From NCBI GenBank assembly GCA_012656075.1, contig JAAKBF010000028.1, positions 186,001 through 250,000 on the forward strand: 64,000 nt of DNA, read 5' to 3'. The notes under the pieces are model-generated. The model saw nothing but the letters and a program-made list of their open reading frames with translations, had not been told where the DNA came from and did no database searches. This stretch comes from Phytophthora hibernalis. Lineage: Eukaryota > Oomycota > Peronosporomycetes > Peronosporales > Peronosporaceae. How positions within the stretch are numbered: the first letter of the stretch is position 1; each line of letters opens with the position of its first letter. Below, piece after piece: positions 23,544 through 34,377 of this stretch. Made by a program: the position numbers and the translations under genes.

Positions 23544-24437
23544 ACCACTGCCCAGTGCGCGCAGCGACTGAACCAGCAGGAGGCTGGGGATCAAGCGACC
23601 CATGGTTGCACGCTCTCGGTAGTTGTGTAAGCAGGATGCATACAAAACGCAGTAGTAAAGCTGGGTGGTCCAAAATCTGTCCAGGGATCGACAGGCATAC
23701 AAAAATAGTATAAATCGCTAAGTGGTCCGGCATTTGTCCGACACGGATAACCAATTTTATTACACAGAGTCGGGTCCCAGTGAATGATTACTGTCCTTTT
23801 TCTACTACATATGTCAGGAGGGTGAACGCCAACTTGCTCGGCAAGCCATAACAACTCCTGTGGCTATAGGATCCGTGTGTGTAGCACGCAGGCTTAAAAC
23901 TAGGACCAAACAGGATCACATCTCGCTCAGCTTAGGGTTCTGTCACCGTTCTTAGTTTTTTGGCGGTGAGGCTCGGGTGTGATTTGAGGGCTCATGACAT
24001 CCGCTCCCCTCTTGTGTCAATATTCTCTGCCCACTGGTAAATTTGGCCCAAAGCTTAGGGCATTTTTTGCGGACTTTCGCCTCAGTCTAGGTTTTGCGAG
24101 CCCTGTGTATCGGTAAGCTGTCAAGCATGATACATAACATAGTGATGTGAGCTGGTTGTGCTTTGCGTTCACATAAAACTAGCCTGTTTGCAGGTTGTTT
24201 GTTTGTGCACAACGAATTTAGGTATTAAAACACGTTGGTGGAGTGTGACGGTTCTCCTGTAGTTCATCTCGAAGGACACAACTAGCATTTGCTTGGAATC
24301 ACAAACAAACTGACACGTTTGCAAACGCAACACCCAGTTAGCATGACGTAAAAATCACAAAAATTCTTCCGAGTTGTGGATTAGCCGGTCCTTTATCTAG
24401 TATTATCATAAGGCTGGCGTTAGCGTCCAGATTTCCC
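23544..24437. other. Non-coding stretch with an LTR-like dispersed repeat
   Basis: 23812-24010 aligns with the complement of about 5910-6110. No coding capacity seen in the remainder. Confidence 0.5.
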
Positions 24438-24837
24438 AAATGATTACATATGGTTAGGTTTACTCAGATACAGGTAAAGTTCAGGTTTCTGTCCAGGCTT
24501 GTTCCAGGTCTCTGTTTGGAGCATGAGAAGGTGCGTTCAGCTCCGATATATTACCGGTCCAAATATTACACAGGTATCGAGATCTCCAAATACCTGGAAT
24601 AGTCATGTGTGCGCTACATGAGCAAAAGTGAAAGTGGCGGGGGCACCCCCTGTCGGCATGGTCTACGGGTTTTGATTGGCGCGATCACGGTCCAGGCATC
24701 CTCCAGGTAGTGTCTACGTTCATGGCGAACAGGTATAGTCTAGGTATTGTCCAGGTAAAGATCATGTATCATGAAAGTTGCAGCTTCAACGAGAACAGTC
24801 AAAGTAGTTCATCTCTCTCAGTCTTAGCGACGCTTCG

Positions 24838-25914
24838 TCAGAATGGCGTGCAACATCGACCAACGCATCTTGGTGATTCCAGCGTCGGACACCTCGCTGG
24901 GCGCTTCACTCGACACGCATTTCCAGAAGGAAGGCACACAAACACCCCACAATTGTCTCCGTCGTTCTGGATGGGTTCCTCCACGTTCAGCTCATCGTAA
25001 GTGTTCTCCATTACAGCAGCGATCTCTCTTGCCATGGTCTTTAAACGTGTCTTGTTCTTCTTCTTGGAGTTCATGCTGTCGTAGAGCTGGATCATCTTCG
25101 CCTCCTTGTCGAGCACCAAACAAGCCCAGTGAGCGCCATCAAAGTTTACTGGTAAGAGCACGAACTGGTGAGTGTCAACGCCGCCCCGAATCTTCTCCAG
25201 TGTAGTCGCAGCAACCAAGGGCTCCATTTTTGCTGCTTTGGTCGTTTTCTCTGAGCCACCGTTCTTTGGGGAAGGAATAATCATTGCCGCGCTGTTCTGG
25301 TAGCGCCGCGTAAGGAACACCGAAAAAGCGCATATCGCATCGTCATTGAGCCACGTCGAAGCTCTGAAGCAATAAAGGTCTGAATAAGATAGATCAAACC
25401 CATATCCAGGCAGCACTCGCTATGGCCACGCGTCCAGCATTTCGCAGAGAACCACACTCGGTCCCACTCGGTCCTCCACGCTATTCTTCACATCTCCATT
25501 AATCCACGAGCAGCACTGAGCACCGCGTCTACACGTAGTCTGAAGGTTCCACAACCACTTCATAGCCTCCAGCTGCACTTGCGTGAAGTTACCCACCTTT
25601 TCAATGGCCACAACGTAGCCTTTGCTCACAACTTCGCCATCGCTGTCTAGGTGAACCTCCTCCTCACGTTCAGCGAGGTACTCACGAAGTTGCTCCAGTG
25701 AGCGGTCGATATTTGGTTCCGGACGGCGGTAACGGACGCGTTCACACTCAAAATCTGCGTCGACACGCCACTTCAGTGCCTTACCAACGGCCTTTCCGAT
25801 GACCGGAAAGGTCGCTAAGAAGGAGCCCACTTCGCGCATACCAGGATCTATCGTCTTCAGCGTAGCGACGACATTGCATACGTCATTACCTCGCAGAACG
25901 GCCCGCAACTTCAT
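24838..25914 (-). pseudogene. Ulp1-type (C48) SUMO-protease part of the MULE
   Basis: The downstream segment is a papain-fold Ulp1/SENP protease. STWLNDDAI resembles the substrate-facing motif, and the catalytic set is visible in the frame starting at 25416: H96 in GAHWACLVLD, D113 in LYDSM, Q150 and C156 in NDGDNCGVFVC. Just after the Cys a frameshift near 24945 spoils the last 30-40 residues, and a stop at 25420 separates this part from the upstream frame (25420-25914), which is a charged linker. Ulp1 domains on MULE transposons are known from plants, where their role is unclear. Here the domain lies in line after the transposase. Confidence 0.8.
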
Positions 25915-26037
25915 GCCGTGGTTATATTCTTTGAGGTCGTTTTGGCCTTGGTGCGCTGCTCTTTGCGATTAAGTCTAGGGCGACCAACCGGCACCACCTT
26001 TCCGTTAAGGCGGATCGCCGGTGTGATAGTGTCTGCT

Positions 26038-27573
26038 TCAGCAGAATTTTCTGTCTGCACTTCTGTCTGCTGTGTGGGGGTTCGTCATCCGAATTTTCCT
26101 TGGACTTGCTCCCGCGCCTCGCGCTGTCGTCTGTCGCGTCCTCACTTTGACCATACCGCTTTCTGGTCCACCACCGCCAGGAGCAGCACCACCAATGCCC
26201 TCTCCTTCCGATCCTGATGTACCACTGGGTTGATCACCATCGACCTGACTTGGTGCTGTCAGGATAGTCGTAACGCGTCGCTGGCGCAGATTATGCCACC
26301 ACGCATCGAAATTTGCCATCGCAGTGTCAAACGCATCATCGGAAAAACGGGCAAACTCGCTGCTGATGCGGCCAAAGGTTTGCAGTGCGCGGCGGTACTT
26401 CTCTTGTTCGCTCAACGGGCCTGTTTGCGTAGTTCTTTCCTTCTTGAAATCCTTGGCAACAAATGGCTTCGCGGCTTCCGTCATTGACTGGACCGACACG
26501 ACTTTGACCGTACCATCTACTCATGCATGCATCGCACAGTGAAAACGTGTAAGAAACCTGGCAGAAACATGGGTAGACGATATAACACCTGGACAATATT
26601 TGGACAATACATGGCCAATACATGGACATACCTGGACCCGATAGCAGCAAACGGTATGACGAACGGACTGCCATTCGCCTTCTTGAACGCCATCGCATGT
26701 CGACACGGAAGCTTCATCGTCTGTGAAAATTCGCAATCGCACTCCCACCCCTCCTTCTGAAGCATATACTCGTGGTCTTCTCTGCGGACGATGACCGATG
26801 CACCCTTGTATACAAACATGTAGCTCTTGGTAATGTCCTCGTTGACCGCCACATCGTACTGCGTCTTGATAGCGGCGGCTACCCACCGTATCGTCATACC
26901 GAGCACGACGTTCATTTCCTCCGAGTAAGAAGTGTCACGCAATGTTCCGGGCATCTCCACTTTAGCGTAATATTCTTCTTCCTTCCGCCGCTGCAACGCC
27001 ATCAACGCTTTCAAACTCTCACGCATGCTCAAGTGGCCCTTCAAGTGTTGCTTGACCTTGCTGAAGAGACTCTCCACGCGGTTATTGGTGTGGTTGTTAA
27101 AGTGAGGCAAGTCAGTGCGATAAGCCATCACCCACATATCGCGACACTCATCCCAGTTTTTCTTGAAGTACTCCCATAGCTCCATCCGATCTTCACCACA
27201 TGACAGACTCTCAAATTCGGCACGATGCACCTCGTAGCCTCCTGCGTCCTGGCGTAGGTCATGTTCGTGATAGTATGCCGCATCTGGGTCAGCACATCGT
27301 CTGGGTACGCGCCATACTTGCTCGACATCCGAATCATTTCGTGCAGCCACTTAAGTGGAAGTGGCAATAGAGCACACGGGCCTCCGGCAGCTTCTGTCGT
27401 ATAACCTCCACTTCACGCATATCCTTGTCAACAATGACAATCCGCACGAATCGCCAATGTTCGTTTGCTCGCTTATAAGGCTCTAAGCCCTTGGCCATAT
27501 GCCAATGAGCGTTCGTCTCAAGGAGAGAGTAATGCACAGGTTGACCGTGTCCAAAATGGTCCATTGCAACCAT
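26038..27573 (-). pseudogene. MULE transposase core with SWIM zinc finger
   Basis: MVAMDHFGHGQPV and VIVDKDMREVEVI (second Asp region) mark the MULE catalytic domain at 27573-27340. A frame change near 27350 leads into 26640-27350, with HTNNRVESLFSKVK (catalytic Glu region) and a SWIM finger (CDCEFSQTMKLPCRHAMAF). A GT-AG-like intron of about 110 bp probably follows SR (about 26524-26634); the next exon reads VSVQSMTEAAKPF and continues to 26038. Together with the FAR1-like part upstream this is a full-length but frameshifted transposase. Confidence 0.82.
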
Positions 27574-27705
27574 TGTGAGAAGTTGGTAGTTTTATCTATA
27601 AGTGCACGTGAACAAATAACTGGTCAATACCTGGATTATACCTGAAACAAAACTGCACGACATCAACTTCGCGATCTGCTGTATCCACTTACTTGTTCGT
27701 CTTAT

Positions 27706-28686
27706 GTGTGCAGTCCATTTGAAGCACCTCGGAAACTCTCCAGCATCGCTCGCATGCAGCCCGATGTAAATGAAATCACTCCTGTGTCTCCACGAGAACT
27801 TTGGTGCACCGACGTCACGTTCATCGGTGATTCCAAATTGAAGTTCACGAGTAGTTCAGCAACCGCGTCATCGTCCGACAATTGCGCACCTATTCACAAC
27901 AAGCACGAAGGTAAAACGTCAGTTGCCGTCGTCGCTATGGATCAACTGTGCCAGCATCTGGAATGGGCACTCGGTACGTCGTACGTGGTGCGAGGTGCGC
28001 TGGCCCGAAGATCGCTCACGTACAGGCCAACCATGTGTGCAGATATACTTGCGTTGATATGGACTAGTGCCGCCGGTACAAGGGGAATATCCTCTTCAGG
28101 AACGCCTTGGTACTGAACCTGTGACTTGAGCGCGGCATTGCGTCGATCGACGCTTATCACCTCCTTCACCACGAGTATCTGCCAGGTGTCCTTCATATAC
28201 TGCTGCGACGACTGCTCGAACTCGGGCCACGACTTGTGATCACGCAGGAACGGCGGGACCGACACTAGCTCATCCTCTTCCACATGCTCGGCCGAGTGTT
28301 TCTTCCCTTTGCGCTGCTTTGCAGCGGCCCCGACGCACTTCTGCAGCTTGTTTCTCCTCCGCACCCTCTGAGTCTTCGACCGCGGCAGCCGCAGGACCTT
28401 CCGCCTCCTTCCCCACCGCCTCTTCTTCAATGCCGCCCTCTGTATCCTTCTTCTCCTCCTCTGCATCGCCATCTTCTTTGTGGCGAAGTCGACGGGCATT
28501 CTCCAACGCGGCGGCTCTCTCAGACCGTGTGCGTGCTTCTGCGACGCTCGCTACGCGTGTCGCCTCCTGCGCACGAGCTTCTTCCTCTCTGCGCGCTTCC
28601 TCTGCCATCTGGGCCTTAATCTGCGCCGTCTTGTGCGTGCGCGCCATGGCGGCTCGCTGCGGCTCCGCGGAGAAGTGCCGGATCAA
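27706..28686 (-). pseudogene. N-terminal part of the MULE: coiled coil and FAR1-like DNA-binding region
   Basis: From MARTHKTAQIKAQMAEEARR the protein starts with a highly charged Ala/Glu/Arg coiled coil. It switches frame near 28350 and reads LRDHKSWPEFEQSSQQYMKDTW and GVPEEDIPLVP. After another shift it reads YICTHGW ... HHVRRTECPFQMLAQ, a FAR1/WRKY-GCM1-like DNA-binding signature of oomycete MULEs. An intron with gtaagt follows MDCTHKTNK near 27700. Confidence 0.7.
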
Positions 28687-28858
28687 CTGCCGCGTCGCGT
28701 GCTTTTGACTGGATGAGTGGCTGACAGCCGAAAGAAAAATACGAGATGTGGTAATATACAGTTTAATTTATACCTGGATGATACCTGGAGCGAATACCTG
28801 ATGAATACCTGTCCATTGAAACCGGGACGGGAACGTTGCCCTTATTATAATAGTCGTA

Positions 28859-29169
28859 CCGTAAATCACGGCGATCATTCAAGGGAGAAACTCTGGATTA
28901 AAATCCAGAGAACTTGTGTTTTGTAATACATTTTCCGCCAGCTAAATCGACGGCTATATTTGGCAGCGAAAATAGGAGCGAGCAAACACGCCATACCGGT
29001 ACAATAACAAAGTGGCTGGTTTGCATGTGTTTTTCGTCCAATTTCATGCATGTGTTAATTTATTGTGGTTGGGTCAATATAGAATTGGGATGGAGTTTAG
29101 GATCACCGTTGGCGTTGCTCAAACTGGTTTCTACTTTTTACGGTCTTACATGATTGCCGTGATTTACGG
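28859..29169. mobile_element. 311-bp TA-flanked MITE
   Basis: Terminal repeats ccgtaaatcacggcgatcat (28859-28878) and the complement of 29150-29169 match at 19 of 20 positions. TA lies on both sides (28857-28858, 29170-29171). The interior is non-coding, contains a ctctggattaaaatccagag palindrome, and carries the 49-bp segment shared with 16630-16678. Confidence 0.78.
29072..29120 (+). repeat. 49-bp dispersed repeat (second copy at 16630-16678)
   Basis: ggtcaatatagaattgg begins both copies and caccgttggcgttgctc ends both; they differ at two positions. One copy sits inside a MITE, the other about 170 bp upstream of the NLP relic at 16849. Confidence 0.85.
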
Positions 29170-29171
29170 TA

Positions 29172-30227
29172 CTGTTTTATGAGTTGATGAACTGGACAGC
29201 TTCAGGTTGCCACACAAAAGATTCCGATGGTTAGGCTGGCAGGTTGATTTATTAGTGTGCTTTTGGTTTTTGATGCATGAGGAAAAATGTACTAAGCTTA
29301 GTACTCCATTGAAGTCAGGGCTCGGAAAAATAAGTAATGAAATAATAACTATAGTACTTACCGTAGTTCGCAGATATCTCATAGTTCACACCTGCCTGAG
29401 GATATAGAATTCACTATAGAAAGTAGATCCCAATACATTTCCTAGTATTATTTTCATTTACGTCTTTCGACGTACCATTATTCGCACAAAACTACACAAG
29501 TCAATGATTCTAGGGTATGAACTATGAGTTCTCTTAGGCCCTGGTTTCTCTGGGTCTCGGAATAAAAGAAGCGATGCTGATTGGCCGGTGGTTTATTCCC
29601 CGACGAGGCATTTATTCCCACCCCATGGGGTGGGACTAATAAGTAGACTGGGAGGACAGTTGACTAAGATTCTTTTTTAAATATAGTTCGCGCCTCATTG
29701 AATTTTTAAATTTTCGTTTTGCCCCTACCGGCGGTAGGGGCACACGCGGTAGGCTACCGATGATAAATAAGTAATGTTGAAAGCGAAGCCTCTCCTTGAG
29801 CATCTCGTTGAAGGCATCCTTATCGGAGCGCGAGTATTCCACCAGCTCTTGCTTCAGGTGCATTTGCATCTTGTTGTCTTTGCCAAAGAAAACGCGTTTG
29901 CAAACACATCCGAGAAGCCTAGCAGCACCATGTACAACTTCCCGTTCACACCGGGTACAACCCGAGCAGGTAATGGTGAATGCGCAAGTATAGCTTGCGC
30001 AGCATGTCCATAGAATCGTAACCTTGACGCCCTTCCAAATCTACATCTTACCTACTCGCTCACCTTCGTGGGCCAAAGCGACTCGTTTAACGAGGATAGG
30101 AGCTTCTTCGCCCAACAACATTCGGAACACCACCATCCACAAGATACACAAATATTTTGTGTGACCGTAGTCACAATCAGTGACGTATGGACTCAAGCGA
30201 CATTCGCCAATTAAAAGAAAGTGCATA
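29172..30227. other. Non-coding stretch with palindromes
   Basis: A perfect 20-bp palindrome (29616-29635, centred on ccccatgggg) and a gcccctacc/ggtaggggc hairpin (29721-29741) are visible. A 77-codon open stretch at 29636-29869 (-) looks coding-like (KQELVEYSRSDKDAFNEML) but I cannot assign it. Confidence 0.4.
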
Positions 30228-30544
30228 CGTAGACCAACTATCTCGTTAAAGCCAGGCGAATAACCCTAGTACCTGAAAAGCAACCAAAGTCGCCGGCTTC
30301 AGGCTGAAGCCGGCTGAAGTTCAGCCGGCGAGATCAAGCGCAGCGCGCAGCGCTGCAAGACTAGGGTCAAACGAACGGGCTTGGTCAGAGAGGTTTAGCA
30401 TCGACGTGCGAAGCGAAGCCTTTGCGCGGTGTGCTAAACCTCGACATTTGCCACGAGGGGAGGTTTAGGGGTCGGGGTACTGTTGCTGTAAGAGGTGCTT
30501 AAGTTGCAGGATAGTTGGTTTTATGTCCATATAGTTGGTCTACG
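30228..30544. mobile_element. 317-bp TA-flanked MITE
   Basis: Perfect 14-bp terminal inverted repeats (cgtagaccaactat at 30228-30241, complement at 30531-30544) lie directly inside TA dinucleotides (30226-30227, 30545-30546). The interior holds further inverted repeats: gccggcttcag-type hairpins at about 30293-30330 and aggtttagca/tgctaaacct at about 30392-30450. No coding capacity. Confidence 0.78.
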
Positions 30545-30639
30545 TAACGAGTGCCATTAAAAAAAACCTGGGTGTACAAAACCAAGTCATTCCATATTGT
30601 GGCAATAGTCACTCTCTTTGCCAGTGTCGATCTCCGTAC

Positions 30640-30698
30640 CCTTGATCTGCATAGTTTTCCCGTGATCATTGATCGCGGGAAAGCTATGCAGATCGAGG
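30640..30698. repeat. Near-perfect 59-bp foldback
   Basis: The left arm (from ccttgatctgcatag, 30640) and right arm (to ctatgcagatcgagg, 30698) pair over about 29 bp with roughly three mismatches and almost no loop. It lies about 95 bp outside the MITE at 30228-30544 and could be a separate foldback element. Confidence 0.75.
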
Positions 30699-31208
30699 TT
30701 CGCTGATCGAAGTCATCGTGAGACCATTACATCTACAAGGTTGACCTGTGTATGCACAAATTTTTCCACGTATTGCGTGACGCTGCTGTAGACCATACAC
30801 GTGATATTGATCGATCGCTGGATACGGGTGGTTTCTGCTATTATGTTCATGTATTATTAAATATGCATAAATTTTAATATTAAAATATTAATACATACAT
30901 GTTTTTGGTTGCCAGTGTGGACGGGTCTGGTTCGTGCTGCTACCTTTCGTGGAGAAAGATACATGCACAGTGCATGTACCGAGTGTAGTGGGTCAAAGCA
31001 CATCTCAAACGCTATCCTTTGACATATTCGATGTACAGAAATTTCACGTTGACAAACATACACACGGCCCGAATACACAAAAACTTCTTCAAGGCTTTGC
31101 CAAGCTTTCCTTCCTTCGAACTGTACTTTCAGATTCTCCTCACCGAGCGCACGCACAACGCAGCAGGCTTGCTGCGGCACTCTTTAGACTAACAACTTCT
31201 GCGACGGG
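30699..31208. other. 5' flank of the intact NLP gene
   Basis: AT-rich stretch at 30850-30900, then mixed sequence. No other gene recognised. Confidence 0.4.
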
Positions 31209-31925
31209 ATGAAGGCAACCGGTTTCCTGGCCACCGTGCTCACCACAGCATTTGTAGCCCAGACTGAGGCGGGTGTCATCAACCACGACCAAGTGATTCC
31301 TTTCGCCGAGCCAGTACCTGTCACGATATCTGAGAAGGCCGGCGTCAAATTCAAGCCTCAACTCCACATCTCGAACGGATGTCACTCGTACCCTGCTGTG
31401 AATGAAGCAGGTGACACTGGTGGCGGTCTCAAGACCAGTGGAGCTCCTAGCAGCAAGTGCAAGGGTTCCGGCTACGGCTCGCAGATCTACGGACGCTCTG
31501 GATGGCACAGTGATGTTTGGGCTATCATGTACGCATGGTACTTCCCGAAGGACATGGCATCCACCAGTCTGGGACATCGCCATGACTGGGAGCACGCTGT
31601 CATTTGGATCGATAATCCTGACGTTGCTGAGCCAAACATACTGGGTGTCTCGGTTTCCTCTCACGATGGCTATGCGAAGACTACTTCCATCCCGGTGGGA
31701 TCTCTAGTAGGCACAACTGTCCTGATCAACTACGAGAGTGTCTGGCCGCTAGATCACGAGCTAAGTCTCACAACAAAGGGTGGTGATCTTCAACCGCTGA
31801 TAATGTGGGACCAACTAAATGACGCCGCCCGAAATTCGTTGAGCTCAACGGATTTCGGCAAGGCACTCATGCCGATGACGGACTTCTGGTTCACCTCAAA
31901 GCTTGAAAAGGCTTGGCCATTTTGA
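31209..31925 (+). CDS. NLP (necrosis- and ethylene-inducing-like) protein, intact
   Basis: This is the one NLP here whose single frame is complete: 238 residues, the usual length for type 1 NLPs. The signal peptide covers about residues 1-21 (MKATGFLATVLTTAFVAQTEA). The two type 1 cysteines are C58 (NGCHSYP) and C84 (SSKCKGS), and the family heptapeptide GHRHDWE is at 122-128. The protein should be secreted into the plant apoplast. Whether it is cytolytic cannot be told from sequence; many oomycete NLPs with the heptapeptide are not. It is convergent with the broken copy at 32010-32712. Confidence 0.95.
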   Translation: MKATGFLATVLTTAFVAQTEAGVINHDQVIPFAEPVPVTISEKAGVKFKPQLHISNGCHSYPAVNEAGDTGGGLKTSGAPSSKCKGSGYGSQIYGRSGWHSDVWAIMYAWYFPKDMASTSLGHRHDWEHAVIWIDNPDVAEPNILGVSVSSHDGYAKTTSIPVGSLVGTTVLINYESVWPLDHELSLTTKGGDLQPLIMWDQLNDAARNSLSSTDFGKALMPMTDFWFTSKLEKAWPF

Positions 31926-32009
31926 ATAGATCAGCTACGGATAGGCGTTTACACAAAACGGGTTTGAGTGTACTTTTAAAAAGTAAATGTCTGCTTGCTA
32001 TTGATCAAG

Positions 32010-32712
32010 CTAATCATAAAATGCGTTTGCAACCTTCATCGCGAAGTTCCCTTCCTTGAACGGCACGTTTGCACTACCGAAGTCCGTGCCCTCCAGAGCA
32101 GTTCGTGCCGCGTTAGCCAACTGGTCCCACATGATCGAATCCTGCGTCTCACCCGATGTCGAGGTGGCGGACAAAGAATGATCCAGGATCACCCAACTCG
32201 TTGAGTAGTCAATCTTGGCGCTGTTGCCATCCAGGTAGTCTGATTCCGGAGGGTAATAGTACAGGTAGGTGCTGTGGTAAGAAGCCGACAGCGCCACAAC
32301 GTTGGGGTCATCGAGAGTGATGTCGTCCAGCATTCTCCCAGTCGTGACGGTGACCCACACCATCCAGCGTTTCGTCCTTGGGCATGTACCAGGAGTACAT
32401 GAACGCGTATGCGCCTTCGTACTCGACAGCGCGGCCATAGATCTGACTGCCATATCCAGAGCCCTTGCACCCAGCATTTTGAGACCCCGTGGGTTTCAAG
32501 CCGCTGCTAGTGTTGCCGTCTTCGTCAACAGCGGGATACGGATGACATCCATTGTTGATGTAGATCTGCGGCTTGAACTTGATGGCGGCCGACTGGACGG
32601 TGGTGTTGGGCGTCGGTTGTGCAAAAGGAACGACTTGGTCGTGGTCAATGACAGTAGCTTGGGCGCCGGCGAGTGTGGCGAGAGCAGTAGTGGCGATGAC
32701 ACGGAGATTCAT
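32010..32712 (-). pseudogene. NLP with a small out-of-frame deletion
   Basis: It starts at MNLRVIATTALATL with a signal peptide and keeps both cysteines (NGCHPYP, NAGCKGS) and the full GHRHDWE motif. Directly after that motif a deletion of about 11 bases (near 32330) shifts the frame; the remainder (DDITLDDPNVVALSASYHS to VANAFYD) follows in another frame. It closely resembles the relic at 16849-17570. The deletion removes the beta-strand after the heptapeptide, so this break is not a simple homopolymer error. Confidence 0.9.
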
Positions 32713-33198
32713 GGCGATTGCACAATGGCGGGGATACTGCTGCAGGCGTGGTAAATGTAAGAATGACCTGGGCTTTTGGCCGAGTATCCGCTTCGAGAGC
32801 GCTCTACAGTTGTGATCGAGTATGATAGCCTGTCGCGCAGGTGGCGGACAAGAATCGGTGTATGACCGCCGCTGTTGAAGTTCGACTAGCACAAGAACGG
32901 ACGTGGATGATAAAGATGGCACCGTCACAGCGACAGCTCCTGGGCGACTGCGTTGCAACTAACGAATCCGTTTTCATGTTTATGCAGGTCCCGCAATTCC
33001 TATCTCCTGTTGGCATGAAATCGTTTGCGCTGCATCATTAGTAGTGATTCACTACTGTTGTCTGGGAATCCCAGTGGGATCCCCAATTTATCGACGCTAA
33101 GGAGATTCGTGTTCACTAGGGATTTGCTAGCCACTTCACGTCTGTCATCTTGGTGAACACTGTACAGACTGGCCAAATAGAATGCAGGAAGTTCCTGA

Positions 33199-33412
33199 GG
33201 CTCATCCACGGCCGGGTACGGGTGGCAACCGTTGTTGATGTAGATTTGGGGCTTGAACTTGATACCGATAGCAACAGGTTGCAGCGTCGTCGTCGGAGTG
33301 GGCTGTGCGAAGGGCACGACAGTGTCGTGGGGATGACTGCGCCTTCAACCCCAGCGAGAGACGCAAGTCCGCCGAAGGCAAGGCAGCAGGGGTTCATGGT
33401 CGTTGCTGCCAT
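33199..33412 (-). pseudogene. NLP N-terminal fragment
   Basis: The signal peptide (MNPCCLAFGGLASLAGVEG, from 33397) and the first part of the mature NLP up to NGCHPYPAVDE are present, with a frameshift near 33320. Similarity stops abruptly after the AVDE block, and unrelated sequence follows. Confidence 0.8.
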
Positions 33413-33644
33413 GGAGTTTGGCTGTGGCTAACATAGCGAGTTCGAAAATGGCAGACGTACTAGCTCGCGACTAAAGAACTTGTCTGTGGTCTGCAACTTG
33501 CAGTGCAAGTCCTGAGAAGAGCCACAGCGCTTTGTCACCTTGTTGTCCGAACGCACTGATGAGTCGTTGCAACTTGCTTACTCTTGTTTCAGACCAGCGC
33601 TAGTGGCCGTGAGCTATAGGCGGTGTGGGGTGAAGAGGATGAAA

Positions 33645-33860
33645 TGGTTGATGCGATAGAATTCGCTGCTTGATAACCCCAATCCTTGAAAGGTACATTT
33701 GCGCTGCCGAAATCCGAGATCGCCAACGCCGTACGCGCCGTGAAAGCTGGTCCCACATGGCCAGAGGCCACGACTTACAGCGGTCGAGGTGGCAGAAAGC
33801 GAATACGACGTAGCTCGAGGGGTAGTCAATACTTGGCATTTTCCGCTGGAGTAAAAGGTG
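33645..33860 (-). pseudogene. NLP C-terminal fragment
   Basis: Pieces of the C-terminal third in shifting frames: IDYPSSYVV, MWDQL and TALAISDFGSANVPF. It lies upstream, in the direction of transcription, of the N-terminal fragment at 33199-33412, so the two are not one gene in order. A rearrangement or two separate losses occurred. Confidence 0.7.
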
Positions 33861-33996
33861 TTGGCGGCTGTGTGTCGGCGATCTTTGGGCTTGATACAGC
33901 AATTTGTGGCTGAAGTGGATAGGCACCGCTTAGCGTCATCGTAACGTTATCAAGTTGAAGCTTCCGCAGTGAATTTCACGAGCAAAATGTGTTTTG

Positions 33997-34377
33997 TTAT
34001 AATAAATAGCTACGAACATGAGTTTCAAGTTGAAGCGAGGCCATCGGTAGAATGTTTGCACGCAAATCGGCAGTGAGGTTACTGTTTGCGAGCTTAGTCT
34101 CGAAGTTGGTGTCCTTGAACGGCACGTTGGCATCTTCAAAGTCTGTGTCTTCTAGCGCCGTCCGAGCGGCATCCGTTAGCTGGTCCCACATGATGAGGTC
34201 CTGCGTCTCGCCGGTGTGCGATGTCATGCGGAACGCGTGGTTGATGAGTAGCAAGCTGTAGTAGTCGATCTTGGCTCTGTTGTTGTCTAGATATTCCGAG
34301 TCGGGTGGGTAGTAAAAGATGTGGCCGCTGTGGGCCGACGTAGAGACAGCGACGATTTCCGGACTGGACACGGCTGG
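33997..34377 (-). pseudogene. 3' half of an NLP split by a retrotransposon
   Basis: It reads from PAVSSPEIVAVSTSAHSG to FETKLANS, then an unusual extension to the stop at 33997. The 5' half lies at 40416-40809. The break coincides exactly with an LTR end, and gctgg (34373-34377) is the left copy of the 5-bp target duplication. Confidence 0.9.

Larger units (their letters stand above)
24438..28830 (-). mobile_element. Large MULE element (FAR1-like, MULE, SWIM, Ulp1)
   Basis: Coding parts run on minus from 28686 to about 24840. Arrays of a short tacctgga motif flank them in opposite orientations: tccaggta forms at 24480-24760, and tacctgga/tacctg forms at 28770-28825. Such inverted subterminal motifs are common transposase-binding sites. 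I could not define precise terminal repeats, so the limits are approximate. Confidence 0.6.
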
